A stretch of 64,000 nt of DNA from NCBI GenBank assembly GCA_964392245.1, contig CAYMOX010000001.1, positions 62,001-126,000 of the forward strand, given 5' to 3'. The translations under genes and the position numbers were made by a program. Shown piece after piece: positions 52,939 to 61,482 of this stretch. The DNA is from JAAUUJ01 sp964392245. GTDB taxonomy: Bacteria; Cyanobacteriota; Cyanobacteriia; Thermostichales; Thermostichaceae. Under the pieces are notes generated by a model. The model was not told where the DNA came from, did not search any database, and saw nothing but the letters and a program-made list of their open reading frames with translations. Numbering within the stretch: position 1 is the stretch's first letter; each line of letters opens with the position of its first letter.

Positions 52939-54234
52939 TTAGCGTTCCTGTTGGGTTTGTAACACCATCGGATCCAGATTGAACAGCTCCTGCAGGGTTT
53001 GCATGGCAGCACGTCGGGCCTCAATATCCCGCTGGGCTCGCAGCTGCACCATGGGATCATGCAGGATCTTGTTGACGATGCCCCGGGTGAGAGCGTCGAT
53101 CACCTCAATGTGCTTCTCGGCAAAGTCTTTCCCCAGGCGGGACATGGCTTTCTCCATTTCCTGCTCGCGGATGCTCTCCACCTTTTGGCGCAGACTACTG
53201 ATGGTGGGGACGGTCTCCAGGGAGCGCCACCATTCCTGGAAGTCATCAATTTCCTGCTCTAGCAGGACCTCAGCGGCAGCAGCCAGCTTCTGACGATAGG
53301 CGCGGTTCTCTTCCACGATGGAGGACAGATCATCCACATTAAAAATGCGCACCCCGGCCAGATGCTTGACATCCGCATCCACATTGCGGGGCACCGAGAT
53401 GTCCACAATCATCAGATCCTGATCCGGCTGCAGTACCGTTTCCAGCATGGCCTGGTTGAGGATGGGCTGGGTGGCGCCGGTACTGGTAAACACCAGATGG
53501 GAATCGGCGATGCACTCCAGCAGATTGTCCAGAGGCTGAACAGCGATCGGTTGCCCGAACTGAGCCACCATTTTTTCTGCCTTATCAGGGGAGCGATTCA
53601 CCACGGTTATATCCACCGCCCCTTTGGCCAGTAGGTGCTGCACCAGCAGGCGAGCCATTTTACCCGCTCCCACCACGGTGATCTTGCCCTGAGCCAGGCT
53701 GCCCAGCTTTTGCATGGCCAGTTCCACCCCTGCAGAGCTGATGGACATAGCCCCGGTGCCAATTTCGGTTTCGGTTCTCACCCGTTTGCCAGCTGTAATG
53801 GCGGCCTTAAACAGGCGATTGAGGATCCGATCCATCCCCTTGCAATCCTGACCCACCCGTTGAGCGGTTTTCACCTGGGCCAGGATCTGACCTTCTCCCA
53901 GTACCAGACTGTCCAGGCCCGCTGCCACCCGCATCAGATGCATGACAGCATCCTGATAGATCAGGGTAAAGAGATGGGGACGCAGTGCCGACAGGTTGAC
54001 CCGTTTGAATTCCGCCAGAAACTGCATGGTTTCCCGCACCCCGTTTTCCACATCGGGGGTGACGATATAGACCTCCAGACGATTGCAGGTGCTTAAAATC
54101 GTGGCTTCGTCAATATGGGCGTAGGTACAGAGCTGGGTAATGGCAGTCTCTACCTCGGTTTCGGGAATGCTGACCTGTTCGCGGATCTCAACTGGAGCGG
54201 TGCGATGACTTAGTCCCACAACTGCGATATACAT
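52939..54234 (-). CDS. hemA: Glutamyl-tRNA reductase
   Basis: HemA reduces glutamyl-tRNA(Glu) to glutamate-1-semialdehyde, the first committed step of chlorophyll and haem synthesis. The 431-residue protein has GLSHRTAPVEIREQV near residue 8, the catalytic Cys in LSTCNRLEVYI near 50, LVLGEGQILAQVK near 115, the NADPH-binding VVGAGKMARLLVQHL near 187 and the end part of the dimerisation domain (KILHDPMVQLR). It is a well-known target of haem feedback. The 5' region (54235-54617) is gene-free and shares its length with the end of glpX. Confidence 0.97.
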   Translation of the reverse strand: MYIAVVGLSHRTAPVEIREQVSIPETEVETAITQLCTYAHIDEATILSTCNRLEVYIVTPDVENGVRETMQFLAEFKRVNLSALRPHLFTLIYQDAVMHLMRVAAGLDSLVLGEGQILAQVKTAQRVGQDCKGMDRILNRLFKAAITAGKRVRTETEIGTGAMSISSAGVELAMQKLGSLAQGKITVVGAGKMARLLVQHLLAKGAVDITVVNRSPDKAEKMVAQFGQPIAVQPLDNLLECIADSHLVFTSTGATQPILNQAMLETVLQPDQDLMIVDISVPRNVDADVKHLAGVRIFNVDDLSSIVEENRAYRQKLAAAAEVLLEQEIDDFQEWWRSLETVPTISSLRQKVESIREQEMEKAMSRLGKDFAEKHIEVIDALTRGIVNKILHDPMVQLRAQRDIEARRAAMQTLQELFNLDPMVLQTQQER

Positions 54235-54617
54235 GTCTCTCCCTGAAGTCTCTTGATCTTAAAATTGTGTTTACCGTTTTGATGAAATGGGGATCAATGG
54301 CAAAAGCCTGGAATTAAGAGATTGGGTCGTCATGACGCAATGCAAATCAAAAAAGATTCTAGCTACAGAAGCTATGCAGGGCTGGAACACCCACTTCTAT
54401 AGCCTACTAGAGGAATAAACTCAGTATCAGACCGATGCCACCCGTTTTTGCTGAAGAGTTGTTACAGTTTTTCCGGGCCTCATCTTTCATACTTTGTAAC
54501 GTCAATAGCAGAAAGGGGCAGGGAATCCTTGTGAACTGGACACCCTACCCCATGATCCATCAATTAGCTGTTTCCCTGCTCGTCGGGATCTTCGACTTGA
54601 GCCGTTAACTCCACTCC
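54235..54617. other. 383-bp gene-free stretch between glpX end and hemA start
   Basis: Both flanking genes read leftward, so this is the hemA promoter/leader plus the glpX tail. It holds a terminator-like hairpin at 54512-54551 and a ten-base palindrome cgtcatgacg (54328-54337), ~100 bases upstream of hemA, a possible operator. Nothing else is recognisable. Confidence 0.6.
54512..54551 (-). terminator. Terminator-like hairpin downstream of glpX
   Basis: On the minus strand ggggtaggg pairs with ccctgcccc (nine base pairs including one U-G wobble) across a 19-base loop, followed by tttctgc. It starts ~67 bases after the glpX stop, so it probably ends that transcript. Confidence 0.6.
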
Positions 54618-55658
54618 CTAGTGCAGCTGCAGGAGGCGGGGGTGCTCGTCTTTCATGTGAATGGTGTCAACAAAGCGCACCGTTTTCGACTGGCTGGATA
54701 CGACTAGAGTTTGGGTCCGAGCGCCGCCAGCAAAATAGCGGACACCCCGGATCAGATCACCGTCGGTAATGCCAGCTGCCGCAAAGAGCACTTCCTGACC
54801 ACTGGCCAGTTCTTCACACTCAAAGACCTTGCTGGGATCCTCGATGCCCTTTTCCTTCAGTTCCCGCTCAGTTTCTTCCTTGGGAGGCAGATAGGTGCCC
54901 GCCTGAACGACTTCAGCATCGTAGATCAGACGCCCCTGGAAGTGAGCCCCCATACACCGCATGGCCGCAGCTGAAATCACCCCTTCAGGAGCAGCTCCGA
55001 TCCCCATAAGGGCATGAATGCCAGAACCACTGAAGCCAACCGAGAGGGCGGCAGAGACATCACCATCACTGATCAACCGCACCCGTGCTCCCGCTTCGCG
55101 GATCTCCTGAATCAGCTGGTTGTGCCGCGGGCGATCCATGACAATCACCACCAGTTCGCTGACGTCGCGGCCCAGACTCTCGGCAATGATCTCCAGGTTT
55201 TTGGCGGGAGGATAGTCAATGTGCACCTTGCCTCTGGCTTGCTGCGGGGCTGCCAGTTTCTGCATGTAGATATCAGGGGCGTTGAGGAGGCCACCTTTCT
55301 CAGAGATGGCCAGGACGGCCATGGATCCATTGCGACCACTGGCCACCAGGTTGGTGCCTTCACAGGGATCCACCGCAATATCAATTTCTACCAGTTCGTC
55401 CAGGCGGCAGAACTGCTCCGCGTTGGGATGGGTGCAGATGCCCACCTCTTCTCCGATGTAGAGCATGGGGGCTTCATCGCGGGTGCCTTCCCCGATCACA
55501 ATCCGTCCCCGCATATTGATCTGATTCAGGCTTTCCCGCATGGCTTCTACTGCCACCTGGTCGGCCATATGCTTGTCGCCCTTGCCCATTAAACGAGCGG
55601 AGGCAATCGCTGCCTTTTCTACAACTTCGATAATCTGTACACCTAATGTTTTATCCAC
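54618..55658 (-). CDS. glpX: Class II fructose-1,6-bisphosphatase / sedoheptulose-1,7-bisphosphatase
   Basis: This GlpX-type enzyme removes the 1-phosphate of FBP and SBP in the Calvin cycle; cyanobacteria use it for both. The 346-residue protein starts with VDKTLGVQIIEVVEKAAIASARLMGKG. A GTG start at 55658 is supported by GGGAGG six bases upstream, while an ATG twelve codons earlier lacks support. Metal and substrate sites are present: IGEGTRDEAPM near 59, VDPCEGTN near 94, then MGIGAAPEGVISAAAMRC near 215. The gene is transcribed leftward and ends before a hairpin terminator. Confidence 0.96.
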   Translation of the reverse strand: MDKTLGVQIIEVVEKAAIASARLMGKGDKHMADQVAVEAMRESLNQINMRGRIVIGEGTRDEAPMLYIGEEVGICTHPNAEQFCRLDELVEIDIAVDPCEGTNLVASGRNGSMAVLAISEKGGLLNAPDIYMQKLAAPQQARGKVHIDYPPAKNLEIIAESLGRDVSELVVIVMDRPRHNQLIQEIREAGARVRLISDGDVSAALSVGFSGSGIHALMGIGAAPEGVISAAAMRCMGAHFQGRLIYDAEVVQAGTYLPPKEETERELKEKGIEDPSKVFECEELASGQEVLFAAAGITDGDLIRGVRYFAGGARTQTLVVSSQSKTVRFVDTIHMKDEHPRLLQLH

Positions 55659-55823
55659 TGTCGCCCTCCCAAGGTGCGCATGCCTAGTGGCCAAGATCCA
55701 GAGTAGAGGCGGAAACCAGCTTCAGGATCCGTAATTGAGTTGCCCCTTAGTGTACCAGGGGACGACCGCATTTGTTGCGTTCCTTATGTAGAGACTGTGA
55801 GGTATCGGTGCTGCCGGTGGCGC

Positions 55824-56141
55824 TCACGAGGGGTGCTGGCCGGGGAGCACTTCGGTGGCGCGACTATCGGGGATCTGGTGTAAACAGCTTCCGCGTGCGG
55901 CTGTCCGGAAAGTTTCGATCCCTTCCACCGGGTTGCGATGGCCACAGTAGGGACAGTAATAGTGTTCGCCCACGTGAGGCTCAATATCTGCCTGACTCCA
56001 CCAGCGCTGGCAGACTTCGCACTGAAAGTGGTAAAGAAACTCCAGTGAGACTCTCATCTGTTGCTCGTTGTCCAGGCTGTCGATCGCTTGCTCCTGCAAT
56101 TCTCTCAGATCGCTGCTGGTTCTTGACCTGCTTCTTCTCAC
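55824..56141 (-). CDS. Small zinc-ribbon protein
   Basis: The 105-residue product has two CxxC knuckles, CEVCQRWW near residue 41 and CPYCGHRN near 63, about 22 residues apart, with an intervening HVGEHYYC. This is a rubredoxin-like zinc ribbon. The C-terminus is basic and disordered. GTG start. The gene is divergent from the SNase-like gene with only 46 bases between the starts. Function unknown; the ribbon could bind RNA, DNA or protein. Confidence 0.7.
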   Translation of the reverse strand: MRRSRSRTSSDLRELQEQAIDSLDNEQQMRVSLEFLYHFQCEVCQRWWSQADIEPHVGEHYYCPYCGHRNPVEGIETFRTAARGSCLHQIPDSRATEVLPGQHPS

Positions 56142-56187
56142 TGCGGCTACAATCCACTCTGATCACATTAGGAGGGAAGGAGTCACT

Positions 56188-56724
56188 GTGCTAAAGCGCT
56201 GTTTGCTGGCAACCTGCACGCTGAGCTGTCTTGCCATTGGATCCCTCTGGGTCGAGGCAGGTCACAGCTTTGGGGAGCCTCGTATCGTTCCGGATACCAG
56301 CTATTACTTTGATAACTTTCGTTTTGATCGCTATCCCTACGCCACGGTGTCCGGCGTGATCAATGGCAACACGATTGTGGCTCAGGTGGAAGGGGAAACC
56401 CATCAACGGCTGATTCGTCTGGCAGGGATCGAGGCTCTGGCCAGTGGGGATCAGCCTTTCCAGGCTCAGGCAGTAGATCTGCTGCGGGATATGATTTTGT
56501 ATCAACGGGTCAAGCTGGAGGGGGATAAATTCCAGCGAGGTCATGAGGTGGATGGTCCCGTCGAGGCCTATGTTTGGCTAGAGGGGGATCAGATCAATGC
56601 TGTGCTGGTGCGCAATGGTCTGGCCACCGTGATTCCCTACAGCCACAATATTAAATATGACAACTATTTCCTGGGTCTGCAGGAACGGGCTCGGGATGAT
56701 CGGCGCGGCATCTGGTCCCTCTAG
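56188..56724 (+). CDS. Exported SNase-like protein with degenerate active site
   Basis: The 178-residue product has an N-terminal hydrophobic segment (VLKRCLLATCTLSCLAIGSLW) and a staphylococcal-nuclease (OB-fold) domain (~55-178): GVINGNTIVAQVEG, HQRLIRLAGIEA, YVWLEGDQINAVLVRNGLA and RDDRRGIW. In active SNase the Asp of DGDT, the Glu of DTPE and a later Arg (R87) are needed; here they read N, A and V. I therefore expect no nuclease activity, but the Arg35 position is kept. GTG at 56188 is supported by AAGGAG seven bases upstream. Role unknown. Confidence 0.82.
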   Translation: MLKRCLLATCTLSCLAIGSLWVEAGHSFGEPRIVPDTSYYFDNFRFDRYPYATVSGVINGNTIVAQVEGETHQRLIRLAGIEALASGDQPFQAQAVDLLRDMILYQRVKLEGDKFQRGHEVDGPVEAYVWLEGDQINAVLVRNGLATVIPYSHNIKYDNYFLGLQERARDDRRGIWSL

Positions 56725-56814
56725 CCAGAGCTGACAAAGAATCTTCTCCAGAGGCTGGTGAGACCTAGGATTCTGGGGTTAAGATATCGAAACGCCTAAT
56801 CACCAAAAAGAACT

Positions 56815-56895
56815 GCGGACGTGGCGGAATTGGTAGACGCGCTAGATTTAGGCTCTAGTGACCTAGTCATGTGAGTTCGAGTCTCACCGTCCGTA
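56815..56895 (+). tRNA. tRNA-Leu (anticodon UAG)
   Basis: An 81-base cloverleaf with acceptor arm gcggacg/cgtccgt (G-U closing pair), anticodon stem ctaga/tctag with loop tttaggc, hence anticodon TAG, a long class II variable arm (gacctagtc region) and T arm with gttcgagtc. The CCA is not encoded. A discriminator A at 56895 fits Leu. The aldolase gene starts 11 bases later. Confidence 0.97.
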
Positions 56896-56906
56896 CTTTG
56901 GGATCC

Positions 56907-57722
56907 ATGACCTGTTCCTCCGATCGATCTGCCTCCTCACCTGTTCGTGGTGACCACCTTGAGCCTGAGGTGAAGGGAAGCTCTGAAGGTCAGAACACGG
57001 TGGAGCAGTTGTTGGATCGCTTAGTTCATCTGCCTGTAATTGCTATTCTCCGACAACCGGACCCAGACCTGGCCGTCCATCTGGCCCATCTCACGGTGGA
57101 AGCTGGGATTTCCCACCTCGAGATCACCACTCAGGTCCAGGATTTTTCTGGGGTGATCCAGCATCTGCGGCGACAGTATACTCAGGCCTGGGTTGGAGCC
57201 GGAACTGTTCTTGAGGATCAGCAGGCCGAGGCTGCACTCCAGGCAGGGGCGCAGTTTTTGGTCAGCCCTCTCCTGCTTCCCTCGGTGATCCACTTAGCTC
57301 AAGAGGCTCAGGCAGTGGTGATTGCGGGGGCCCTCACTCCTCAGGAGATCTGGGCTGCATTCCAGGCAGGGGCCACTGCGGTCAAAGTCTTTCCGGTTGA
57401 GAGTCTGGGGGGGGCGGCTTATCTACGGCGGTTGTCGAAGCCCCTGGGGAGGCTGCCCCTGATCCCAACGGGAGGTGTGACTCTAGCGAATGGGGCTGAG
57501 TTTCTGCATTCCGGAGCGCTGGCCATTGGCATTGGTGGTGATCTCTATCCTGCCGCCTTGATCCAGGCACAACAATGGTCCCAATTGCAGCAACGCATGC
57601 AAGCGGGTCTCAGCCATCTCCTGTCGGATCGGTCCAGTTCGGCAGAGGCTATGGTAGAGTCCAGTGAAAATGCACACCAATGCAGACTAACCCAGAATCG
57701 GTTTGGGCATGGTGACCGCTAG
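56907..57722 (+). CDS. eda: KDPG/KHG aldolase-family protein
   Basis: The 271-residue product matches the class I 2-keto-3-deoxy-6-phosphogluconate aldolase family (Entner-Doudoroff). A ~40-residue variable N-terminus comes first, then LPVIAILRQPDPDLA near 48, HLEITTQ near 75 (catalytic Glu), VGAGTVLED near 105, FLVSPLLLPSVI, AGALTPQEIWAAFQAGATAVKVFPVE near 150 (Schiff-base Lys) and IPTGGVTLANGAEFLHSGALAIGIGGDLYP. The Arg next to the Glu in E. coli Eda is replaced by Gln, as in other cyanobacterial copies. The start must lie after tRNA-Leu, so ATG 56907 is used. True substrate is uncertain. Confidence 0.88.
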   Translation: MTCSSDRSASSPVRGDHLEPEVKGSSEGQNTVEQLLDRLVHLPVIAILRQPDPDLAVHLAHLTVEAGISHLEITTQVQDFSGVIQHLRRQYTQAWVGAGTVLEDQQAEAALQAGAQFLVSPLLLPSVIHLAQEAQAVVIAGALTPQEIWAAFQAGATAVKVFPVESLGGAAYLRRLSKPLGRLPLIPTGGVTLANGAEFLHSGALAIGIGGDLYPAALIQAQQWSQLQQRMQAGLSHLLSDRSSSAEAMVESSENAHQCRLTQNRFGHGDR

Positions 57723-57778
57723 TGGGAGTGAGATCACGGGGGTAACAGTGAAAATCTGGCCAGGAGGACTGATGTCTG

Positions 57779-58627
57779 ATGTATAGCGTGGCATATGCGC
57801 AGGCTCTTCATCCTGAGGTCAATTGGACTGCTCCTCCAGGACAGGCTTTACTTGTCATTTATCCCCTGATGGATCTTCCTAACCATGAAGAGGACATGGA
57901 GGGACAAACCCTGCCGCTGGTGCCGGAGAGGATGCGAGTAGGGCGGGATGTGGTTTGTGATCTGCAAATTAAAGACCGCTATGTATCCCGGACCCATGCC
58001 ATCCTGAGTCGAACTGAATCCGGATCTCTGGGAATCCGTTACTCCCTAGTGGACGGAGATGGGCATGGAAACGTGAGCTCGAACGGTATCTTTATCAATG
58101 GGGTGCGGTTACAGTCGGCGCGAGAATTGCAGGATGGGGACCGGATTCAGTGGGGGTTGCGGGTGCTGTCCACGTTCCACCGGGTGCAGGAGCCACCGCC
58201 GGAGGTGCTACAGGATCATTTTTTTCTGGGGGATTTGCTGCACGAAATTGAGCTGATCTCAGCCGCACAGTTACGGTTTGCTCAGGATCAGAGTCGTCAG
58301 CAGGGACTGTTACTGGGGGAAATTCTGCTGCAGCACAACTGGGTTAAGGCCCAGACCATTGATTTTCTCTTGCAGATCGACAAAATTACCATGCCTCCGG
58401 TGGTGGGCAAGCCGCCGGTGGGAGAATATCTGCGGGCAGCGGGTCTGGTGACGGAGGGGCAGCTGAACGAGGCCATGCAATTGCAAAAACGCAAACGCAC
58501 CTATTTCGCCGCCACCCTGGTGGAGCAGGGGATCATCTCACCTGCCACCCTGAAATATTTTCTCAACCGCTACGATCACCTGGATCAATCCCGCGCCTCA
58601 ACCGTGATGAACCTCGATCTGAACTGA
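57779..58627 (+). CDS. FHA-domain protein with MshEN-like C-terminal repeats
   Basis: The 282-residue product has an FHA domain (~50-135) with VGRDVVCDLQIKDRYVSRTHAIL (the SxxH pThr-binding core) and SSNGIFINGVRL. The C-terminal half (~145-270) carries two helical repeats of the type found at the N-terminus of type II secretion/pilus ATPases (MshEN): LLGEILLQHNWVKAQTIDFLLQ and VGEYLRAAGLVTEGQLNEAM. In MshE this module binds c-di-GMP, but the binding motif is not clear here. No kinase is nearby. Possible signalling adaptor; function unknown. Confidence 0.8.
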   Translation: MYSVAYAQALHPEVNWTAPPGQALLVIYPLMDLPNHEEDMEGQTLPLVPERMRVGRDVVCDLQIKDRYVSRTHAILSRTESGSLGIRYSLVDGDGHGNVSSNGIFINGVRLQSARELQDGDRIQWGLRVLSTFHRVQEPPPEVLQDHFFLGDLLHEIELISAAQLRFAQDQSRQQGLLLGEILLQHNWVKAQTIDFLLQIDKITMPPVVGKPPVGEYLRAAGLVTEGQLNEAMQLQKRKRTYFAATLVEQGIISPATLKYFLNRYDHLDQSRASTVMNLDLN

Positions 58628-58690
58628 GGGGAGCCCAAAAGAGACCATTACAATGAGTGCGGGCGCACCTGTTCATTGAGGAAGTTCAGC

Positions 58691-58912
58691 ATGTCTCAGT
58701 ACCAAAAAGTTGAGTACCGCATTGGCAAAGATGGGCAGATTACCGAAACTGTTCTCAACGCTGAGGGGCCTAGCTGTACTGCGAATACCACTGGCATGGA
58801 AGCGGCTCTGGGGTCCGTGATCCATCAGGATCTTCTGCCCGAATACTATACAGAGGGGTCAGATTTGCAGGCGTCGCAAGCCGCAGTGGTGCGACAGACC
58901 CAATCCGCCTGA
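58691..58912 (+). CDS. DUF2997 protein
   Basis: The 73-residue product reads MSQYQKVEYRIGKDGQITETVLNAEGPSC, the typical start of DUF2997, followed by MEAALGSVIHQDLLPEYY. In many cyanobacteria DUF2997 genes accompany DUF1257 and ferredoxin-like genes; here the neighbours are the FHA gene and an aldo/keto reductase. ATG at 58691 matches the family; ATG at 58676 would add five residues. It lies 18 bases upstream of the reductase, so both may be on one transcript. Function unknown. Confidence 0.85.
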   Translation: MSQYQKVEYRIGKDGQITETVLNAEGPSCTANTTGMEAALGSVIHQDLLPEYYTEGSDLQASQAAVVRQTQSA

Positions 58913-58930
58913 TCCGTCCTTAGTTTTGCT

Positions 58931-60112
58931 ATGCTTTACCGTCGCTTTGGCCGCACTGAACTGCGAATGCCCGTCTTCACCTGTGGCGGGATGCGCTATC
59001 AGTACAAATGGCAGGATCTGGCCTGGAATGAGATCCCCAGTGAGAACCAAAGCAATCTGGAAGCCACCATTCGCCAGGCCCTGGACCTGGGGATTAACCA
59101 TATTGAAACGGCACGAGGGTACGGATCCTCTGAGATGCAGCTGGGCCAGATTCTGCCTCGCCTGCCCCGAGAGTCTGTAATTGTGCAGACTAAGGTTGCC
59201 CCGGCTGCCGATGTGACTGAATTCCTGCGAAAAGTGGACCAGTCCTTTGCCTATCTGCAGCTGGACTTTGTCGACCTGCTCAGTCTGCATGGCATTAATA
59301 CCTTTGAGCATCTGCAGCAGAGTTTGGGACCCCAGGGCTGTGCGGCAGCGGCTCGGCAACTGGTTCAGGAGGGACGGGTGCGCCATGTGGGCTTCTCCAC
59401 CCATGGACCTCTGGAGGTGATCCTGGCGGCAATTCAGTCGGATCAGTTTGATTACGTCAACCTGCACTGGTACTACATCAACCAGGAGAACTGGCCTGCG
59501 ATTCAGGCGGCGGCGGATCAAGATATGGGGGTGTTTATCATCAGCCCTTCAGACAAGGGAGGCAAGCTATATCAGCCCCCTGACCGGCTGGTGGATCTCT
59601 GCCGTCCCCTGAGCCCCATGGTCTTCAATGATCTATTTTGCCTGTCGCATCCGCAGGTGCACACCCTCAGCATTGGTGCTGCCCGCCCCAGTGATTTTGC
59701 GGAGCACCTCCAGGCTCTGGCCTTGCTGGACCAGGCTGATAGGCTTCTGTCCCCGATTCTGATCCGTCTGGAAACAGCTCTGGCGGAGGCGGTGGGGGAA
59801 TCCTATGCCAAGCAGTGGCGGCAGGGTCTACCCAGCTACTGGGACACCCCCGGTCAGGTGAACATCCCGGTGATCCTGTGGCTGCGCAACCTGGTGCTGG
59901 CCTACGACATGTTGGATTACTCCCAGAACCGTTACAACCTCCTGGGTAAGGGCAGTCACTGGTTTCCTGGTGAGAAGGCAGAACAGATTGACGCCCAGCG
60001 GTTGCGATCCTGCTTGCAGGCCAGTCCTTTTCGGGATGAGATCCCGGATCTGCTGCGCGAAGCCCATCAACTTTTGCACGGGGCAGCGGTGGAGCGGCTT
60101 TCCCAGAGCTAG
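58931..60112 (+). CDS. Aldo/keto reductase family protein
   Basis: The 393-residue product has the AKR barrel (~1-290): RRFGRTELRMPVFTCGGM, GINHIETARGYGSSEMQLG near 55 (here Glu replaces the usual catalytic Asp of the DxAxxY motif), QTKVAPA near 88 (Lys) and DLLSLHGIN near 117 (His). The usual end helices are followed by an extra ~80-residue C-terminal region with an intact FPGEKAEQIDA. Catalytic Tyr (GYGSSE), Lys and His are kept. Other cyanobacterial AKRs of this branch share the Glu. Substrate unknown. Confidence 0.87.
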   Translation: MLYRRFGRTELRMPVFTCGGMRYQYKWQDLAWNEIPSENQSNLEATIRQALDLGINHIETARGYGSSEMQLGQILPRLPRESVIVQTKVAPAADVTEFLRKVDQSFAYLQLDFVDLLSLHGINTFEHLQQSLGPQGCAAAARQLVQEGRVRHVGFSTHGPLEVILAAIQSDQFDYVNLHWYYINQENWPAIQAAADQDMGVFIISPSDKGGKLYQPPDRLVDLCRPLSPMVFNDLFCLSHPQVHTLSIGAARPSDFAEHLQALALLDQADRLLSPILIRLETALAEAVGESYAKQWRQGLPSYWDTPGQVNIPVILWLRNLVLAYDMLDYSQNRYNLLGKGSHWFPGEKAEQIDAQRLRSCLQASPFRDEIPDLLREAHQLLHGAAVERLSQS

Positions 60113-60186
60113 GGGAGAAAGTTGTGTCCCTCTGGCAAGGCAGGGGAGTGGAGCTGCTAAGATATCTAGAAGCTTGACGGCGGTCT

Positions 60187-60258
60187 GGTGGCGTAGCCAA
60201 GCGGTAAGGCAGGGGCCTGCAAAGCCCCCATTCGCCAGTTCAAATCTGGCCGCCACCT
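60187..60258 (+). tRNA. tRNA-Cys (anticodon GCA)
   Basis: A 72-base cloverleaf: acceptor ggtggcg/cgccacc, anticodon stem ggggc/gcccc with loop ctgcaaa giving anticodon GCA, T arm gttcaaatc, discriminator U as in tRNA-Cys. It stands between the AKR gene and the serine-glyoxylate aminotransferase gene, on the same strand as both. Confidence 0.97.
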
Positions 60259-60286
60259 TAGAATTCTGAACAGGACGAGGGTAGGC

Positions 60287-61444
60287 ATGAAAGATAAATT
60301 GATGTTGATGTTGCCGGGACCCACACCTGTCCCTGAGAGTGCATTGCTGGCGATGGCACAAGCTCCCATGGGTCACCGCAGCAAGGATTTTACCGCTATT
60401 CTCAACGAGGTATCTGAGGCGCTGCGCTGGCTGCACCAGACCACCTCTGATGTCTATGTGCTGACGGCCAGTGGCACCGGGGCCATGGAAGCGGGGATCG
60501 TCAATGTCCTCAGCCCCGGCGATCGGGTTCTCTGTGGTGTAAACGGCAAGTTTGGAGACCGCTGGGCCAAAATGTCCAAGGCGTTTGGGCTGGAGTGTGA
60601 GCGGATCGAATCCGATTGGGGCGTTCCCTATCCAGTCGAAGTCTTTCGGGATCGTCTGGCTGCCGACACCAAGAAGACGATCAAGGCGGTGATCCTTACC
60701 CACAGCGAAACGTCTACTACGGTGGTCAATGATATTCAGGCCATTGCCCAGCTGGCTCGGGAGCACGGAGAAGCGCTGGTGATCGTAGATGGAGTCACCA
60801 GTGTGGGGGCGATGCCTGTGCCGATGGATGAGTGGGGCCTGGATGTAGTGGCTTCTGGATCACAGAAAGCTTATATGCTGCCCCCTGGTCTGGGATTTGT
60901 GGCGGTGAGTCCACGTGCGCTGGCGGCAGCAGAACGGTCTACCATGCCCAAGTTCTACTGGGATTTCCGGATGGCCCACAAAGAGCTGGCCCATGGCAAC
61001 ACACCGTTCACCCCTGCCGTGAATCTGATCTATGGGTTGCGCACAACGTTGCAGATGATGCAGCAGGAAGGGTTAACAGCGATTTTTGAGCGTCATGCTC
61101 GTCTGGGAGCGGCCACGCGGGCAGGAGTGAAGGCATTGGGCCTGAAGCTGTTCGTGCATCCCGAGACTGCTGCCAGCGATACGGTGACCGGGGTGTATGC
61201 GCCTGCAGAGATGGATGCTGATGCGATCCGCAGCTTGATGTCTAAACAGTTTGATATCTCTCTGGCGGCAGGTCAGGATCATCTCAAGGGCAAGATCTTC
61301 CGCATTGGCCATATGGGCTTTGTCAGTGGCCGTGATATTCTCATGACCCTGGCCGTTCTAGAATCGGTGCTGCAGACTCTGGGCTACAGTGACTTTACCC
61401 CTGGGGCCAGCACCAAGGCTGCGTCTGATATTCTGGCAGCCTGA
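60287..61444 (+). CDS. Serine-glyoxylate (alanine-glyoxylate) aminotransferase
   Basis: This class V PLP aminotransferase takes the amino group of serine or alanine to glyoxylate, giving glycine and hydroxypyruvate in photorespiration. The 385-residue protein has MLPGPTPVPESALLAMAQAPMGHRS at the N-terminus, LTASGTGAMEAGIVN near 62, VDGVTSVGAMPVPMDEWGLDVVASGSQKA near 165 (PLP Asp and Lys) and the end block FRIGHMGFVSGRDIL. All active-site features are present. It follows tRNA-Cys by 28 bases and is likely its own transcription unit. A rod-like RNA hairpin follows its stop. Confidence 0.92.
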   Translation: MKDKLMLMLPGPTPVPESALLAMAQAPMGHRSKDFTAILNEVSEALRWLHQTTSDVYVLTASGTGAMEAGIVNVLSPGDRVLCGVNGKFGDRWAKMSKAFGLECERIESDWGVPYPVEVFRDRLAADTKKTIKAVILTHSETSTTVVNDIQAIAQLAREHGEALVIVDGVTSVGAMPVPMDEWGLDVVASGSQKAYMLPPGLGFVAVSPRALAAAERSTMPKFYWDFRMAHKELAHGNTPFTPAVNLIYGLRTTLQMMQQEGLTAIFERHARLGAATRAGVKALGLKLFVHPETAASDTVTGVYAPAEMDADAIRSLMSKQFDISLAAGQDHLKGKIFRIGHMGFVSGRDILMTLAVLESVLQTLGYSDFTPGASTKAASDILAA

Positions 61445-61482
61445 TCCCTGCTTCCCTTTTCCCACGGTTGCCCAAGCGAGAT

